64,000 bases of DNA from Gammaproteobacteria bacterium (GCA_026706665.1 JAPOYI010000016.1:39713-103712), one strand, 5' to 3'; counted from the stretch's first letter, positions 9,178 to 18,925 are shown. Notes: generated from the sequence alone by a model not told the origin. Made by a program: numbers and translations.

Positions 9178-10802
9178 TCAGCCATCTTATCGCGCGAGCG
9201 CCAGGTGGAAACGCCGAGCAGCACGGCCGGCAACAGCCCCAGCGCCACGATGGCCAGTGCGGCGGTGGACGCTTCGGCCAGGCGCTCGTCCGACGCCAGC
9301 CGATAGACCCGCGTCGCCAGAGTTTCGAAGTTGAACGGGCGCAGAATCAGCGTGGCCGGCAGTTCTTTGGTCACGTCGATGAAGACCAGCAGCGCGGCGC
9401 TCGCGACGGCGCCACGCATGAGCGGAAAGTGAATGTCGCGCAGCACCCTGCCGGGACGGGCGCCCAGGTTCCTTGCGGCGTCGTCCAGGTGCCGATTGAC
9501 CTTCTCCAGTCCGCCCTGGCAGGCGTTGTAGGCGACCGTCAGGAACCTGACCAGGTACGCGAACACCAGTGCGGCCACCGTGCCGGTCATCAGGAGTCCG
9601 ACCCCCAGGTCAAACTGGGTGTTCAGGAATCGCGCAAGGGATTTGTCCAGTGCGGCCAGGGGCGCCAGCACACCGACGGCGATCACCGCCCCGGGCAAGG
9701 CATATCCCAGGGTAGCGAAGCGCAGGGCAAACCGGTTTGCGGGTCGCGGGTCCAGCCGCGCTCCATAGGCCAGCCCGAGCGCAAGCAGCGTGGCGAGAAT
9801 CGCAGCCGTGCCCGCAACGCCGAACGTGGCGCCCGCGAAGTCCGCGAAGCTGCGGCCGAGGAGCGGGTCGCCGACGAGAGCCGCATAGCGCGCCAGTACG
9901 ATCAGCGGCACAACGAGGCCGAGGAGCACCGGCAAGGCGCAGCCGAGTGTGGCGAGGAGCGCGCGGAACCCCTTCAGGCGTTTCGGGACCGGCGGCGCGG
10001 TGCGGGCAATCGGGTTTCCGTACCCGCCGCGCCGCGCCCCCTGTTCGGCAACGATCAGGACCGCGACTGCGAGGAACAGCCAGCCCGCGAGTTGCAGTGC
10101 GGCCCCGCGGTCACCGAGCGCGAACCAGGTCCTGAAAATGCCCGTGGTGAAAGTAGATACGCCGAAATACTCCACGACGCCGTAGTCGGCCACCGTCTCC
10201 ATCATTGCGAGCGCAACACCTCCCGCGATGACCGGACGGGAGGCCGGCAGCGCGACGGTAAAGAATGCCCGCGTCGAACTCGCGCCAAGCACGCGGGCCG
10301 CGTCGACCAGGGACGCCGCCTGGGTCTCGAAGTTCGTTCGCGCAAGCAGGTAGATATAGGGATACAGCACCAGGCTCAGCATCGCGACGGCGCCGCCCAG
10401 TGAGCGGATCGGCGGAAAACTGTAATCGCCGCCTTCCCATCCGGTGACGGCGCGCAACGCCGTCTGCACGGGGCCCGCGAACTCGAACAGGTCGGTATAG
10501 ACATAGGCGACGACGTACGCCGGGGTCGCGAGCGGCAGAACCAGCGCCCACGACAGGATCCGTTTGCCGGGAAAATCCCGCGTCGCCACGGTCCACGCAC
10601 AGGCAATGCCGATGATCGCACTCAGGAAACCCACGGCCACCGCGAGCACCACGGTGTTCGCCACGTAGCCGGCGAGAACGGTTTCCCGCAGGTGCGGCCA
10701 GTTCTCGCTCGGTTGGGCGAGAAGCGCCCATAGCACGACCAGGAGCGGCGCGCCGACCAGTGACGCGACCAGCCACGAGCCGATGGTCCAGGTTCGGTTC
10801 AT
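9174..10802 (-). CDS. fbpB: Ferric iron ABC transporter permease (FbpB type, two fused permease domains)
   Basis: A 542-residue integral membrane protein with about twelve hydrophobic segments in two homologous halves. Each half has a binding-protein-dependent transport loop that docks on the ATPase: [20 protein letters not shown] in the first, [20 protein letters not shown] in the second. Together with the binding protein (12066-13115) and ATPase (10900-11946) it moves ferric iron from periplasm to cytoplasm. Start at 10802 ([10 protein letters not shown]), since the in-frame extension to 10901 is hydrophilic and unlike the family. It is transcribed divergently from its own ATPase and co-transcribed with selO. 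Confidence 0.93.
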   Translation of the reverse strand: MNRTWTIGSWLVASLVGAPLLVVLWALLAQPSENWPHLRETVLAGYVANTVVLAVAVGFLSAIIGIACAWTVATRDFPGKRILSWALVLPLATPAYVVAYVYTDLFEFAGPVQTALRAVTGWEGGDYSFPPIRSLGGAVAMLSLVLYPYIYLLARTNFETQAASLVDAARVLGASSTRAFFTVALPASRPVIAGGVALAMMETVADYGVVEYFGVSTFTTGIFRTWFALGDRGAALQLAGWLFLAVAVLIVAEQGARRGGYGNPIARTAPPVPKRLKGFRALLATLGCALPVLLGLVVPLIVLARYAALVGDPLLGRSFADFAGATFGVAGTAAILATLLALGLAYGARLDPRPANRFALRFATLGYALPGAVIAVGVLAPLAALDKSLARFLNTQFDLGVGLLMTGTVAALVFAYLVRFLTVAYNACQGGLEKVNRHLDDAARNLGARPGRVLRDIHFPLMRGAVASAALLVFIDVTKELPATLILRPFNFETLATRVYRLASDERLAEASTAALAIVALGLLPAVLLGVSTWRSRDKMAE

Positions 10803-10899
10803 CCGCGCGGTTGGAAACAAGAGTCCTTCGATTGTGGCCCGACTCACCGGATCGCGCCAGTCGGAGCGGAACCGCCGGTGTGCGTATACTGCATGCGCC
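10803..10899. promoter_or_regulatory. Divergent promoter region of the iron-uptake cluster
   Basis: A 97-base gap between the divergently transcribed permease-selO pair and the ATPase-binding protein genes. It should hold promoters in both directions and probably an iron-responsive operator. I could not identify a convincing Fur box or -35/-10 pair by eye, so only the position supports this entry. Confidence 0.35.
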
Positions 10900-11946
10900 A
10901 TGAGCTTGGAATTCCGGGGCGTCAGTCACCGCTTTGGAGGCGATGAAGTCCTCAAGCGCGTGACGTTCACCGCCGAGCCGGGCGAGATCACCTGCCTGCT
11001 CGGGGCTTCCGGCAGCGGGAAAACCACGTTGCTGCGCCTGGCCGCGGGTCTCGAGCGAATCCAGGCCGGCGAGATTCGTCTCGACGGCGAGGTGCTGAGC
11101 AATCCCGGCACGGCCACGCCACCGGAACGCCGGCCGGTGGGGCTCGTGTTCCAGGAGCAGGTGCTGTTTCCGCACAGGACCGCACTGGAAAACGTCGCCT
11201 ACGGCCTTCACGAACTGGACCCGCCTCAACGCCGAACCGTCGCGCAGTCGAATCTCGATGCTGTGGGCCTGGGCGGGTTCTCCGCGCGTTATCCGGACAC
11301 CCTGTCCGGCGGGCAGCAGCAACGCGTCGCCCTGGCTCGAGCACTGGCCCCGGCACCCCGCGTGATGCTGCTTGACGAGCCGTTCGCCAATGTGGATGCC
11401 ACCTTGCGCCGGGCCCTGCGCGAGGATGCGCGGCGGGCGCTTCGGAATTCCGGCGGCATTACGGTGATCGTGACCCACGACCCCGAGGAGGCGCTTGAGC
11501 TGGCTGACCGGATCGCGGTAATGGACCACGGACGCATCGTCCAGGTCGAGACGCCGGACGAAATCTGGCGCCGGCCGGCGGGCCGCGCGGTAGCCGGCCT
11601 GTTCGGGCAGGCGCAGCACCTCCAGGGCACGGTGGAACCAGGCGGCGTGGCGACCGCATTCGGGCGGCTCGACTGGCCGTGCGAAGGCATGTCACCAGGC
11701 GACACCGTGGACGTCCTGGTACGGCCGAACGCGGTCGTGCTTCAACGCATTTCCGAGCCATCCGCTGCGACCGGCAGCGTCGAGGACATACGTTTCCTGG
11801 GAGACCACTACCTCGTCCTGGTCCAGTCGGCCGGCCAGACGTTGCGCGCAAGCATCGAGGACAGGGACGGCATCGGCGTTGGGGTCCCCGTAACCGTGAA
11901 GTTGGATCGATCCGGGACCTTCGTCTACACGGCAAGCGACGGATAG
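10900..11946 (+). CDS. fbpC: Ferric iron ABC transporter ATP-binding protein
   Basis: A 348-residue ATPase energising ferric iron import. Walker A is GASGSGKTT, the Q-loop lies in VFQEQVLFPH, the signature is LSGGQQQR, Walker B is VMLLDEPFANVD, and the switch is THDPEEAL. After the ATPase core (~residues 1-235) comes a C-terminal TOBE-like beta domain (~250-345), as in FbpC/PotA proteins. Start ATG at 10900 (MSLEFRGV); the preceding Shine-Dalgarno is weak. It is followed 119 bp later by the binding-protein gene on the same strand; the permease is on the other strand. Confidence 0.92.
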   Translation: MSLEFRGVSHRFGGDEVLKRVTFTAEPGEITCLLGASGSGKTTLLRLAAGLERIQAGEIRLDGEVLSNPGTATPPERRPVGLVFQEQVLFPHRTALENVAYGLHELDPPQRRTVAQSNLDAVGLGGFSARYPDTLSGGQQQRVALARALAPAPRVMLLDEPFANVDATLRRALREDARRALRNSGGITVIVTHDPEEALELADRIAVMDHGRIVQVETPDEIWRRPAGRAVAGLFGQAQHLQGTVEPGGVATAFGRLDWPCEGMSPGDTVDVLVRPNAVVLQRISEPSAATGSVEDIRFLGDHYLVLVQSAGQTLRASIEDRDGIGVGVPVTVKLDRSGTFVYTASDG

Positions 11947-12065
11947 GCAATCCGGGACACGGCCTTCCGGGGGCGGCACGCGCATTTGCGGGCTGACCAA
12001 GGTTTCAGGAGAAATCAGCGGTTCCCGTTCGGCAACCGTTGGACTAGAATCAGAATCACTACCAA

Positions 12066-13115
12066 ATGCGAATGAATATCAGTATGCGCGCGCTTCCTCT
12101 TTCGGCAGTCTCGCTGCTCATTGCATACCCCTTCGGCGCGATGGCCGGGATGGACTATTCATCCAGGCAGGAGGTGGTAAACGTCTATTCCGCCCGACAC
12201 TACGATACGGATCTTCAGCTCTACGAGCGCTTCACAGAGGACACCGGCATCAAGGTGAACCTCATCGAGGGCGGAAGCGACGGCCTCATCGAGCGAATCG
12301 TCAACGAAGGCGAGTTCAGTCCCGCGGACATGCTGATTACCGTGGATGCCGGCCGGCTCTGGCGGGCCGCGCGGGAGGGCGTCTTCCAGAGTGTCGACTC
12401 CGACGTCCTCAAGGCGCGCGTGCCCGCACACCTGCGCGAACCGGACGGCTTGTGGTTCGGGCTGTCGAAGCGCGCCCGCGTGATCGTCTACAACAGGGCC
12501 CAGGGTCTGCCGGACGACATCAGCCGATACGAGGACCTTGCCGATGCGCGCCTCCAGGACAAGGTCTGTATGCGTTCGTCCGGGAACATCTACAACCTGT
12601 CGCTCCTCGGTTCGTTGATCGAGCACGATGGTGAAGATGCCGCGCAGCAATGGGCGGCTGGCGTCGTCGCCAACTTCCGGCGTCCACCCCAGGGTAACGA
12701 CAGCGCCCAGTTGCGGGCGGTGGCAGCCGGCGAGTGCGACGTGAGCATCGCCAACACCTACTACATCGGCCGCTTCATGGCCTCCGAAGATCCTGCCGAC
12801 AAGGCCGTGGTCGACGGTATCGGCGTGCTGTTTCCCAACCAGGATGACCGCGGAACCCATGTCAACATCAGCGGCGCCGGCGTTGCGCGCCATGCGCCCC
12901 ACCGCGAAAACGCGATCAGGTTCCTCGAATACCTGACCAGCGACTTCGCGCAACGGCTCTTTGCGGAAGGCAACAACGAGTATCCGGTCGTCGGCGAGGC
13001 AACGGGACCGGTCGCTCGCCTCGGCATGTTCAAGGAGGACGCCGTGAACGCCTCCGTGCTCGGCGCCAACCAGGCGCTGGCGGTCAAGACCTTCGACAAG
13101 GCCGGCTGGCAGTAA
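12066..13115 (+). CDS. fbpA: Ferric iron ABC transporter periplasmic binding protein
   Basis: A 349-residue class II periplasmic binding protein. The signal peptide (hydrophobic LPLSAVSLLIAYPFGAMA, cleavage after AMA) exports it. The mature start VVNVYSARHYDTDLQLYERF matches FutA/FbpA/IdiA proteins, and the paired tyrosines in ANTYYIGRF correspond to the conserved Tyr iron ligands. It delivers ferric iron to the 9174-10802 permease. In-frame ATGs at 12066, 12072 and 12084 are all possible starts; none has a good ribosome-binding site. The A/T-richer stretch 12045-12085 could hold a Fur site overlapping the start, but no full palindrome is visible. Confidence 0.94.
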   Translation: MRMNISMRALPLSAVSLLIAYPFGAMAGMDYSSRQEVVNVYSARHYDTDLQLYERFTEDTGIKVNLIEGGSDGLIERIVNEGEFSPADMLITVDAGRLWRAAREGVFQSVDSDVLKARVPAHLREPDGLWFGLSKRARVIVYNRAQGLPDDISRYEDLADARLQDKVCMRSSGNIYNLSLLGSLIEHDGEDAAQQWAAGVVANFRRPPQGNDSAQLRAVAAGECDVSIANTYYIGRFMASEDPADKAVVDGIGVLFPNQDDRGTHVNISGAGVARHAPHRENAIRFLEYLTSDFAQRLFAEGNNEYPVVGEATGPVARLGMFKEDAVNASVLGANQALAVKTFDKAGWQ

Positions 13116-13134
13116 CTCGGCGGTCCTTTCACTG

Positions 13135-13977
13135 ATGCCGAACAACCCCATGCGCTGGTCCATTGCGGCCATACTTCTGATCGGGCTATGGAGTTGCGGC
13201 GAAGCGGTCGCCCCCTCCGAACCGGAGGCGCCCCCGGAACAGGCCGTTGAAGCGCAAGCCGCGTTGACCGATACGGAGTATCTCGTGCGGCTGGGCCTGA
13301 TGCGCGGCCACCTGCTGGTCGGCCACGAACTCTACGGGCAGGGCGCGCTGGACGCGGCACGCAGCCATTCCAAGCACCCGACCGACGAACTCTATGCGGG
13401 CATGGATAACGAATTTGCGGCCCGGCACACGACAGGATTCGGAAACGAGCTCACGGCCCATGCCCTGGCCTCCGAGGGCGAGGACGGCGCCGCCGTCAGC
13501 GCCGCGTACGCGACGCTCGCTGCCGCGATCGCGCGGACCGAAGCCGCGGTTCAGACCTCTCCGTCGATGATCGTCGACGTCACCGCTGCGCTGTTGCGCG
13601 AGGCCGCTGCCGAATACGCGATCGGAATCGTCGACGGCAGGCTCTCGAACGCCCACGAATACCAGGACGCCTACGGGTTCACGCAAGTGGCTCTATCCTG
13701 GGCGAAGGGGGCAACACCGCACGAGGTCTTCGATCCGATCGTCGAGCGTATTGAAGGCCTGTCCGAGATGATGTGGCCCGACCTCGTGCCGCCGGAAGAA
13801 CTTGGGCAGAAGGCCGCGCGAATATACGGCGCAGCGGCTGAAGTGGAGATTCTCGGTCTTGTGCTCACCAGCTTGCCAGCCCTGAATGAACGCGGCGACG
13901 CAGCCACCGTTCGGGCGCTCGAGATCAGGAGAAGCCACGAACCTATCGAAGGAAAGGCCCCAACAACGTTTCAGTAG
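13135..13977 (+). CDS. Uncharacterised lipoprotein of the iron-uptake operon
   Basis: A 280-residue protein with a lipoprotein signal peptide (hydrophobic IAAILLIGLW, lipobox LWSC) followed by an acidic/proline linker. The mature region is predicted mostly helical and contains GHLLVGHELYGQGALDAA and HSKHPTDELYAGM. These His/Glu-rich helices are reminiscent of imelysin/EfeO-type periplasmic metal proteins, but I cannot assign the family. It begins 19 bp after the ferric-binding protein gene, so a role in iron handling is inferred from context. The gene overlaps the convergent acyl-CoA dehydrogenase gene by 7 bp. An in-frame ATG at 13150 is an alternative start. Confidence 0.75.
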   Translation: MPNNPMRWSIAAILLIGLWSCGEAVAPSEPEAPPEQAVEAQAALTDTEYLVRLGLMRGHLLVGHELYGQGALDAARSHSKHPTDELYAGMDNEFAARHTTGFGNELTAHALASEGEDGAAVSAAYATLAAAIARTEAAVQTSPSMIVDVTAALLREAAAEYAIGIVDGRLSNAHEYQDAYGFTQVALSWAKGATPHEVFDPIVERIEGLSEMMWPDLVPPEELGQKAARIYGAAAEVEILGLVLTSLPALNERGDAATVRALEIRRSHEPIEGKAPTTFQ

Positions 13978-15116
13978 CCTTCCAGCTCACCGTAGCGATT
14001 GCGGTGGTAGTTGACGTCGCCGAAGGTCTGTTCCGTCACGGCAGACCGCTTGATGAAGAAACCGATATCGAACTCGTCGGTCATGCCGATACCGCCGTGC
14101 ATCTGGATGCCTTCGCGGGAGACCGTATGGAAAGTCTCGCCGACCTTCGCCTTGGCAAGGCTCGCGAGCTTCGCCACCTCCTCTCCCTCGCGTTGCTCGT
14201 CGAGGGCCGTCAACGCTTCGAGCACCACGGACTTCGATAGCTCGATTTCGCAGAACATGTTGGCCGCTCGGTGCTTGAGCGCCTGGAACGAACCGATCGG
14301 CACCCCGAACTGCTCGCGCTCCTTGAGGTACGCGATGGTCCGGTCAAAGCACTCCTGGGTGGAACCGAGCATTTCCGCCGCGATGCCGATGCGGGCGATA
14401 TCGAGCGTCGGATCCAGCACGTCCGCACCCATCCCCACCTCGCCGACCACGTCATCGGCACCGGCCGGGACATTGCTGAACGCGACATTCGCGGCGTTCC
14501 GGCTGTCGACCATCATCGTGCGTGTGATTTCGACGCCCTGAGCGTCAGGTGCGACGAGGAACAGCGTGATGCCGTCCCGCTCTCCGCTGGCACCTGAAGT
14601 GCGCGCTGCGACGATGAGCCTGTCGGCGACGTGCCCGTCCAGGACGAAGGTCTTCGATCCCGTCAGCGCATAGCCATTCCCGGCGCGCCCGGCAGTCATC
14701 GCTATTCCGTACGGGTCGTGGCGATGCGACTCTTCCAGCGCCAGCGCCAGCAGCAGCTCTCCGGATGCGACCCGGGGCAGCAACGCCGATTTCTGCGCGT
14801 CGCTGCCGCCGATGTTCAACGCGGTGCCGCATACCCAGACGCTTGCGAACAACGGACTCGCCGCCAGCGTGCGTCCCGTCTCTTCCGTGACGACTCCGAG
14901 CCCCTTGTAGCCGAAGTCCAGTCCCCCGAACTGTTCCGGAAAGGGTATTCCCGCCCAGCCGAGTTCCACCATCGATGCCCAAACGCCGTGATCGAATCCG
15001 TCGGGGTCGGCATCGTCACGCAGCTTCCTGAGCTGGCCGATGGGCACCCTTTCGGTGCAGAACTCCCTCGCCGTGTCTTTGAGCATGTTCTGCTCTTCGT
15101 TGAGGATCATCGGCAT
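13971..15116 (-). CDS. Acyl-CoA dehydrogenase
   Basis: A 381-residue FAD flavoprotein introducing an alpha-beta double bond into an acyl-CoA and passing electrons to ETF. Family landmarks are LALALEESHRHDPYG in the mid-domain (FAD/substrate loop), the C-terminal helix pair YLKEREQFGVPIGSFQALKH, and REGIQMHGGIGMTDEF near the flavin. The sequence resembles the FadE-like members of steroid or branched-chain catabolism more than medium-chain enzymes; the base residue cannot be placed confidently. AAGG precedes ATG 15116. Monocistronic, convergent with the lipoprotein gene. The substrate is unknown. Confidence 0.92.
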   Translation of the reverse strand: MPMILNEEQNMLKDTAREFCTERVPIGQLRKLRDDADPDGFDHGVWASMVELGWAGIPFPEQFGGLDFGYKGLGVVTEETGRTLAASPLFASVWVCGTALNIGGSDAQKSALLPRVASGELLLALALEESHRHDPYGIAMTAGRAGNGYALTGSKTFVLDGHVADRLIVAARTSGASGERDGITLFLVAPDAQGVEITRTMMVDSRNAANVAFSNVPAGADDVVGEVGMGADVLDPTLDIARIGIAAEMLGSTQECFDRTIAYLKEREQFGVPIGSFQALKHRAANMFCEIELSKSVVLEALTALDEQREGEEVAKLASLAKAKVGETFHTVSREGIQMHGGIGMTDEFDIGFFIKRSAVTEQTFGDVNYHRNRYGELEGY

Positions 15117-15306
15117 GGTGTGGAACCTTTAAGAAAACGGGTGTACGCGGGCCGCATCCGCGCGGGCTATGACAGCAGAATCCTTCTGACGAGGTCAACC
15201 GCGGCCGTAGCCTGCTTGGAGCGCCACCCCGGGCGTAGTAGTCTCACGCCCGCGCGTTGCGCCACGCACCCGCAACCTGTGGACGTTGTCTCAAGAACAG
15301 GAGCAC

Positions 15307-15705
15307 ATGGGTACCTTTACGGTTCCGATTCAAGTGGCCGATCCGGAAGGTCATCAATACGAGACCGTCGAGGCCATGGTCGACTCGGGGGCCACGTACA
15401 CGGTCCTGCCGGCTTCGGTCCTCGAGCGACTGGGCGTGGTGCCGCACGGCGTTCGCTCCTTTGTCCTGGCCGACGGCAGCCGGGTTGAACGGGGTTTCGG
15501 AAGAACCTGGATTCGGCTTGAGGGACAAGAAGAAATCTCACCGGTCGTGTTCTGGGATGAGGGCGCACAGCCGCTGCTCGGCGCCGTTACCCTGGAGATC
15601 TTCAGCCTTGGTATTGATCCCGTGAACGGACGCCTCATTCCCGTGGACGCGTTCATGTTGTCCGGGACAATCAGTCGGGCTCGCGGCTCATCGCAGACCC
15701 GGTAA
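15307..15705 (+). CDS. Retropepsin-like aspartic protease domain protein
   Basis: A 132-residue single-domain protein of the retropepsin fold. The catalytic motif is VDSGATYTVLP near residues 24-34, followed by LADGSRVERGFG (flap region) and PLLGAVTLEIFSLGID, which matches the hydrophobic-hydrophobic-Gly end motif. Such proteins act as homodimers; bacterial members are poorly characterised. Start placed at ATG 15307, preceded by AGGAG only 3 bases away; an upstream TTG at 15286 adds seven residues and could be the true start. No signal peptide, so it is probably cytoplasmic. It precedes the spermidine-synthase-like gene on the same strand. Confidence 0.78.
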   Translation: MGTFTVPIQVADPEGHQYETVEAMVDSGATYTVLPASVLERLGVVPHGVRSFVLADGSRVERGFGRTWIRLEGQEEISPVVFWDEGAQPLLGAVTLEIFSLGIDPVNGRLIPVDAFMLSGTISRARGSSQTR

Positions 15706-15776
15706 TTCTCGTCGCACAGGTCCGCCCTGACCCGTTGTGATTCGCTGCAAACCGCGCGATGACAGCCGGAGCCGGC

Positions 15777-18047
15777 ATGAATAGCGACAGGACCAGCGTC
15801 GCCGGACACATGCAATTGTGGCTGTTCACGGCAACCATGTTCGTGGGTGCCGCGCTCCTGTTCTGGGTCCAGCCTCTCTTCACGAAGATGGTCCTGCCGC
15901 TGCTCGGCGGTTCGCCGTCCGTCTGGAATACCGCCATGGTGTTTTTCCAGGCGGCGCTGCTTTGCGGATACGGCTACGCGCACCTGTTGACGCGTCACCT
16001 CAGTTCCCGCGGCCAATGTATCGCGCATTTCTGCGTGCTCGGCGTGGCGGCAATCGCCCTGCCGATCGGCATCGCCGAGGGCTGGCAACCCCACCCGGAC
16101 GCGACGCCGTCGGTGTGGCTCCTGGGCCTGCTCGTTCTCTCGATCGGCGCGCCGTTCTTCGCCGTCGCCACCACCGCGCCGCTCATTCAACGCTGGTTCT
16201 CCCGCACGGGCCACGCGCACGCATCGGATCCCTATTTCCTGTACGCGGCGAGCAACCTCGGCAGCGTCGCGGTCCTGCTGGCGTTCCCGTTCGTAATCGA
16301 ACCGCTGGTCGGGACACGGGGCCAGGCGCTTGCGTGGACGTTCGGTTTCGCCATCCTGTCTGCCGGCATCGCAGGTTGCGGCGCCAGTATGTGGGGCCGT
16401 TCTCGAGAGACACAGCCAACGGCGCCCGCGCGGGATGGTTCCCCGCCAGGCTGGCGGCACCGTGCCGGCTGGCTGGCATACAGCGCCGTGCCATCGGCCC
16501 TGCTGCTCGGCGTGACCGGCTACATCAGTACCGATATCGCCTCCGCGCCGCTGCTGTGGGTCGTCCCGCTGGCGCTGTACCTGCTCAGTTTCGTCAATGC
16601 CTTCGCGCGCCGCCCGCTCATTCCTTCCTGGCTTGCGGTTCGCTGCATGGCGTTCGGGCTCGTGATACTGGCAGCCCTGTTCCCCTGGCGAGAGCCCGCT
16701 AGCGTATTCCTGCCGCTGCATCTCGTTGTCTTCTTCTTCATCGCGACGGCCTGTCACGCCGTGCTGGCCGGGCGCCGCCCTGCAGCCCGGTTGCTGACCG
16801 AGTTCTACCTCTTCGTGGCCATCGGCGGACTCGTCGGGGGCGTGTTCGTGGCCCTCGTCGCACCGCTGGTGTTCGATGCGGTACTGGAGTACCCCCTGAG
16901 CCTCGTGCTGGCGGCGGCACTGCTGCCGAACCGGAAGGGGGCACTTGCACAGGGTTCCGCCTCCGCCGTAGACAGTGCACTTCGCGGTATGGGCCGGAGA
17001 ACCCTTTGGCTCGAACGCGATATCGTTCTCGCTGCACTCATTCTCGCCGTCCTGGTGGGAGGCAGATGGTTCACCGAATGGGCGGATCTGCCCTTGCCCT
17101 TCATCGTCGTCGCCGGTGTGCTCGGGGTCTTCGCGCTGTTCGTCCTGTCCCGCCAGGTTCGTCCGCTGGGGTTTGCGCTCTGTATCGCAGCCCTGTTGAT
17201 TGGGGGACAGAAGGCGTGGCGCCACGACGACACGATCTGGAGCGGGCGCAGCTTCTTCGGCGTGTACCGCATCGTCGAATCGGAAGACCCGCGGACGCGC
17301 AGCCTGATACACGGCACAACGAATCACGGCGGCCAGTGGATGAAGGACGACGGATCCATCGAGTCCGCCTACTACTATACTTCGGCAAGCCCGGTAGCTG
17401 CCGTCATCGCTGCGACGCAGGCCGCAATGGACCGCCAACGCACCGGATTGGTAGGCCTCGGGACCGGCGCGCTCGCCTACTACCGGCGTCCCGGGGACAC
17501 CTGGCGGTACTTCGAGATCGACCCGCTGGTCGCATGGATGGCCGCGGAGAGCGGCTACTTCGACATGCTCTCCACGCGCGACCCATCGGCAGACATCGTG
17601 CTGGGCGACGCCCGCCTCACCCTGGCTCGGGAACCGGATGGGAGTTTCGATCTCCTGATCGTCGACGCCTTTTCCTCCGCCGCCATCCCCGTGCACCTGC
17701 TGACCGAGGAAGCGCTCGCAATGTACATGCGCAAGCTCAAGGACCGAGGCGTGCTGCTGCTGCACATCTCGAACCGCATGCTCAACCTGGAACCCGTCGT
17801 AGCGGGTATTGCCGGGGAACTGGGCCATACCGCGCTGCTGGGTCGCCATGACGAGCCTGGCGGCGATGCTGATCAGCCGAGCGCGCCGTCGCGTTGGGTG
17901 GCCATCGCGCGGGACGGCGAGACCCTCGAACAACTCTCGCTCGGCGAAGGCTGGTCACCACTGGATCCCGATACTCGCCGCGTCTGGCGCGACGACTTCT
18001 CGAACCTGGCGGGGGTGATCCAATGGCGCAAAAAGCTCGGAGATTGA
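15777..18047 (+). CDS. Membrane-fused spermidine synthase-like protein
   Basis: A 756-residue protein. The N-terminal ~490 residues hold some twelve or more hydrophobic segments beginning WLFTATMFVGAALLFWVQPL, as in MFS/spermidine-synthase fusions. The C-terminal ~220 residues are a Rossmann aminopropyl/methyltransferase domain with GLGTGALAYY (cofactor loop), YFEIDPLV (acidic residue after strand 2) and LLIVDAFSSAAIPVHLLT. Polyamine synthesis is known only for soluble relatives; the fused group has no proven role. Start chosen at 15777, where GGAG is spaced by 5 bases; ATG 15759 is in frame. The substrate is uncertain. Confidence 0.88.
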   Translation: MNSDRTSVAGHMQLWLFTATMFVGAALLFWVQPLFTKMVLPLLGGSPSVWNTAMVFFQAALLCGYGYAHLLTRHLSSRGQCIAHFCVLGVAAIALPIGIAEGWQPHPDATPSVWLLGLLVLSIGAPFFAVATTAPLIQRWFSRTGHAHASDPYFLYAASNLGSVAVLLAFPFVIEPLVGTRGQALAWTFGFAILSAGIAGCGASMWGRSRETQPTAPARDGSPPGWRHRAGWLAYSAVPSALLLGVTGYISTDIASAPLLWVVPLALYLLSFVNAFARRPLIPSWLAVRCMAFGLVILAALFPWREPASVFLPLHLVVFFFIATACHAVLAGRRPAARLLTEFYLFVAIGGLVGGVFVALVAPLVFDAVLEYPLSLVLAAALLPNRKGALAQGSASAVDSALRGMGRRTLWLERDIVLAALILAVLVGGRWFTEWADLPLPFIVVAGVLGVFALFVLSRQVRPLGFALCIAALLIGGQKAWRHDDTIWSGRSFFGVYRIVESEDPRTRSLIHGTTNHGGQWMKDDGSIESAYYYTSASPVAAVIAATQAAMDRQRTGLVGLGTGALAYYRRPGDTWRYFEIDPLVAWMAAESGYFDMLSTRDPSADIVLGDARLTLAREPDGSFDLLIVDAFSSAAIPVHLLTEEALAMYMRKLKDRGVLLLHISNRMLNLEPVVAGIAGELGHTALLGRHDEPGGDADQPSAPSRWVAIARDGETLEQLSLGEGWSPLDPDTRRVWRDDFSNLAGVIQWRKKLGD

Positions 18048-18159
18048 CGGATGTTGATGTCAAGGGATGCTGATGTCGCCGATGTCGCCATCCCCCAGAC
18101 CATTCGCATAACATCCGTTGTTCCTCCCATGCAATCTTCCTTAACGCACAGGACGCGCC

Positions 18160-18912
18160 ATGTACAACACCGTCAAGCAGAAGCTCGCGAACGGCGAACA
18201 GGTGATCGGCGGCACCATCGACACGCCGGACCCCGATATCTACCGCGCCATGGCGCGCGCCGGCTTCGACTTCATCTGGATCGAGATGCAGCACAGCCCC
18301 CTCACCTACCAGGAGGTCGCGCGGATGATCTGGGCGGGGCGCGACCTGCCGGCCATACCGTTCATACGCGTGCCCGACGCCACCGAGGGCGATGTCCAGA
18401 AAGCGACCGACATCGGCGCGCTGGGCGTCATCGTGCCCATGGTGGTGGAACCGGAGAAAGTCGAGGCCGCCGTCCGGTTCGCCAAGTATCCCCCGGTTGG
18501 CGCACGCAGCCTCGGGGGCGGCCAATACGGGGAACTCTGGGGTAGCAACTACCGCCAGACCGCCAACGACAACGTCATGGTGGTCGGGATGATCGAGTCG
18601 CCAGCCGGCGTGGAGAACGTCGAACGCATCGCCGCCGTCTCCGGCGTCGACGTCATCTTTACCGCCGCGACGGATCTCTTCAGCTTCTCGGGATTCGCGC
18701 AAGGGTCGCCGGAATACGAAGCCATGGTGACACGAATCAAGGATGCCACACTGGGGGCGGGCCTTGGTCTCGGCGGCCCCGTGCAATGGCGGAACCGGGA
18801 GGGTTTCAACTTCTTCCAGGCGCCGACGGCCACCGTGCTCGTCGGTCGCGGGGCTCGGGACCTCTTGAACGAGACCGAAATCCTCGCCCCGATAGAGGGC
18901 TCAGAGCGTTAG
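18160..18912 (+). CDS. HpcH/HpaI family aldolase
   Basis: A 250-residue class II pyruvate-type aldolase with a TIM barrel. Family segments are FDFIWIEMQHSPLTYQEV (catalytic His region), PFIRVPDATEGDVQKATDIG (Arg), GVIVPMVVEPEKVE and MVVGMIESPAGVENVERI (metal-binding Glu). The usual GPNDLS metal motif is replaced by TAATDLFSFSG, keeping the Asp. Enzymes of this family cleave 4-hydroxy-2-oxo acids to pyruvate and an aldehyde. Single gene; a strong terminator directed at the opposite strand follows. The exact substrate cannot be assigned. Confidence 0.9.
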   Translation: MYNTVKQKLANGEQVIGGTIDTPDPDIYRAMARAGFDFIWIEMQHSPLTYQEVARMIWAGRDLPAIPFIRVPDATEGDVQKATDIGALGVIVPMVVEPEKVEAAVRFAKYPPVGARSLGGGQYGELWGSNYRQTANDNVMVVGMIESPAGVENVERIAAVSGVDVIFTAATDLFSFSGFAQGSPEYEAMVTRIKDATLGAGLGLGGPVQWRNREGFNFFQAPTATVLVGRGARDLLNETEILAPIEGSER

Positions 18913-18925
18913 AGGAGTCTGCCGC

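Noticed and set aside
12045..12085. Fur box at fbpA
   Set aside because: Only scattered GAAT/ATTC-like pieces; I could not draw the 19-bp inverted repeat.
15354..17933. 859-codon minus-strand open frame over the spermidine-synthase-like gene
   Set aside because: Low-complexity, Arg/Gln/Glu-rich translation typical of antisense GC-rich DNA. The plus strand encodes clear membrane and Rossmann motifs.
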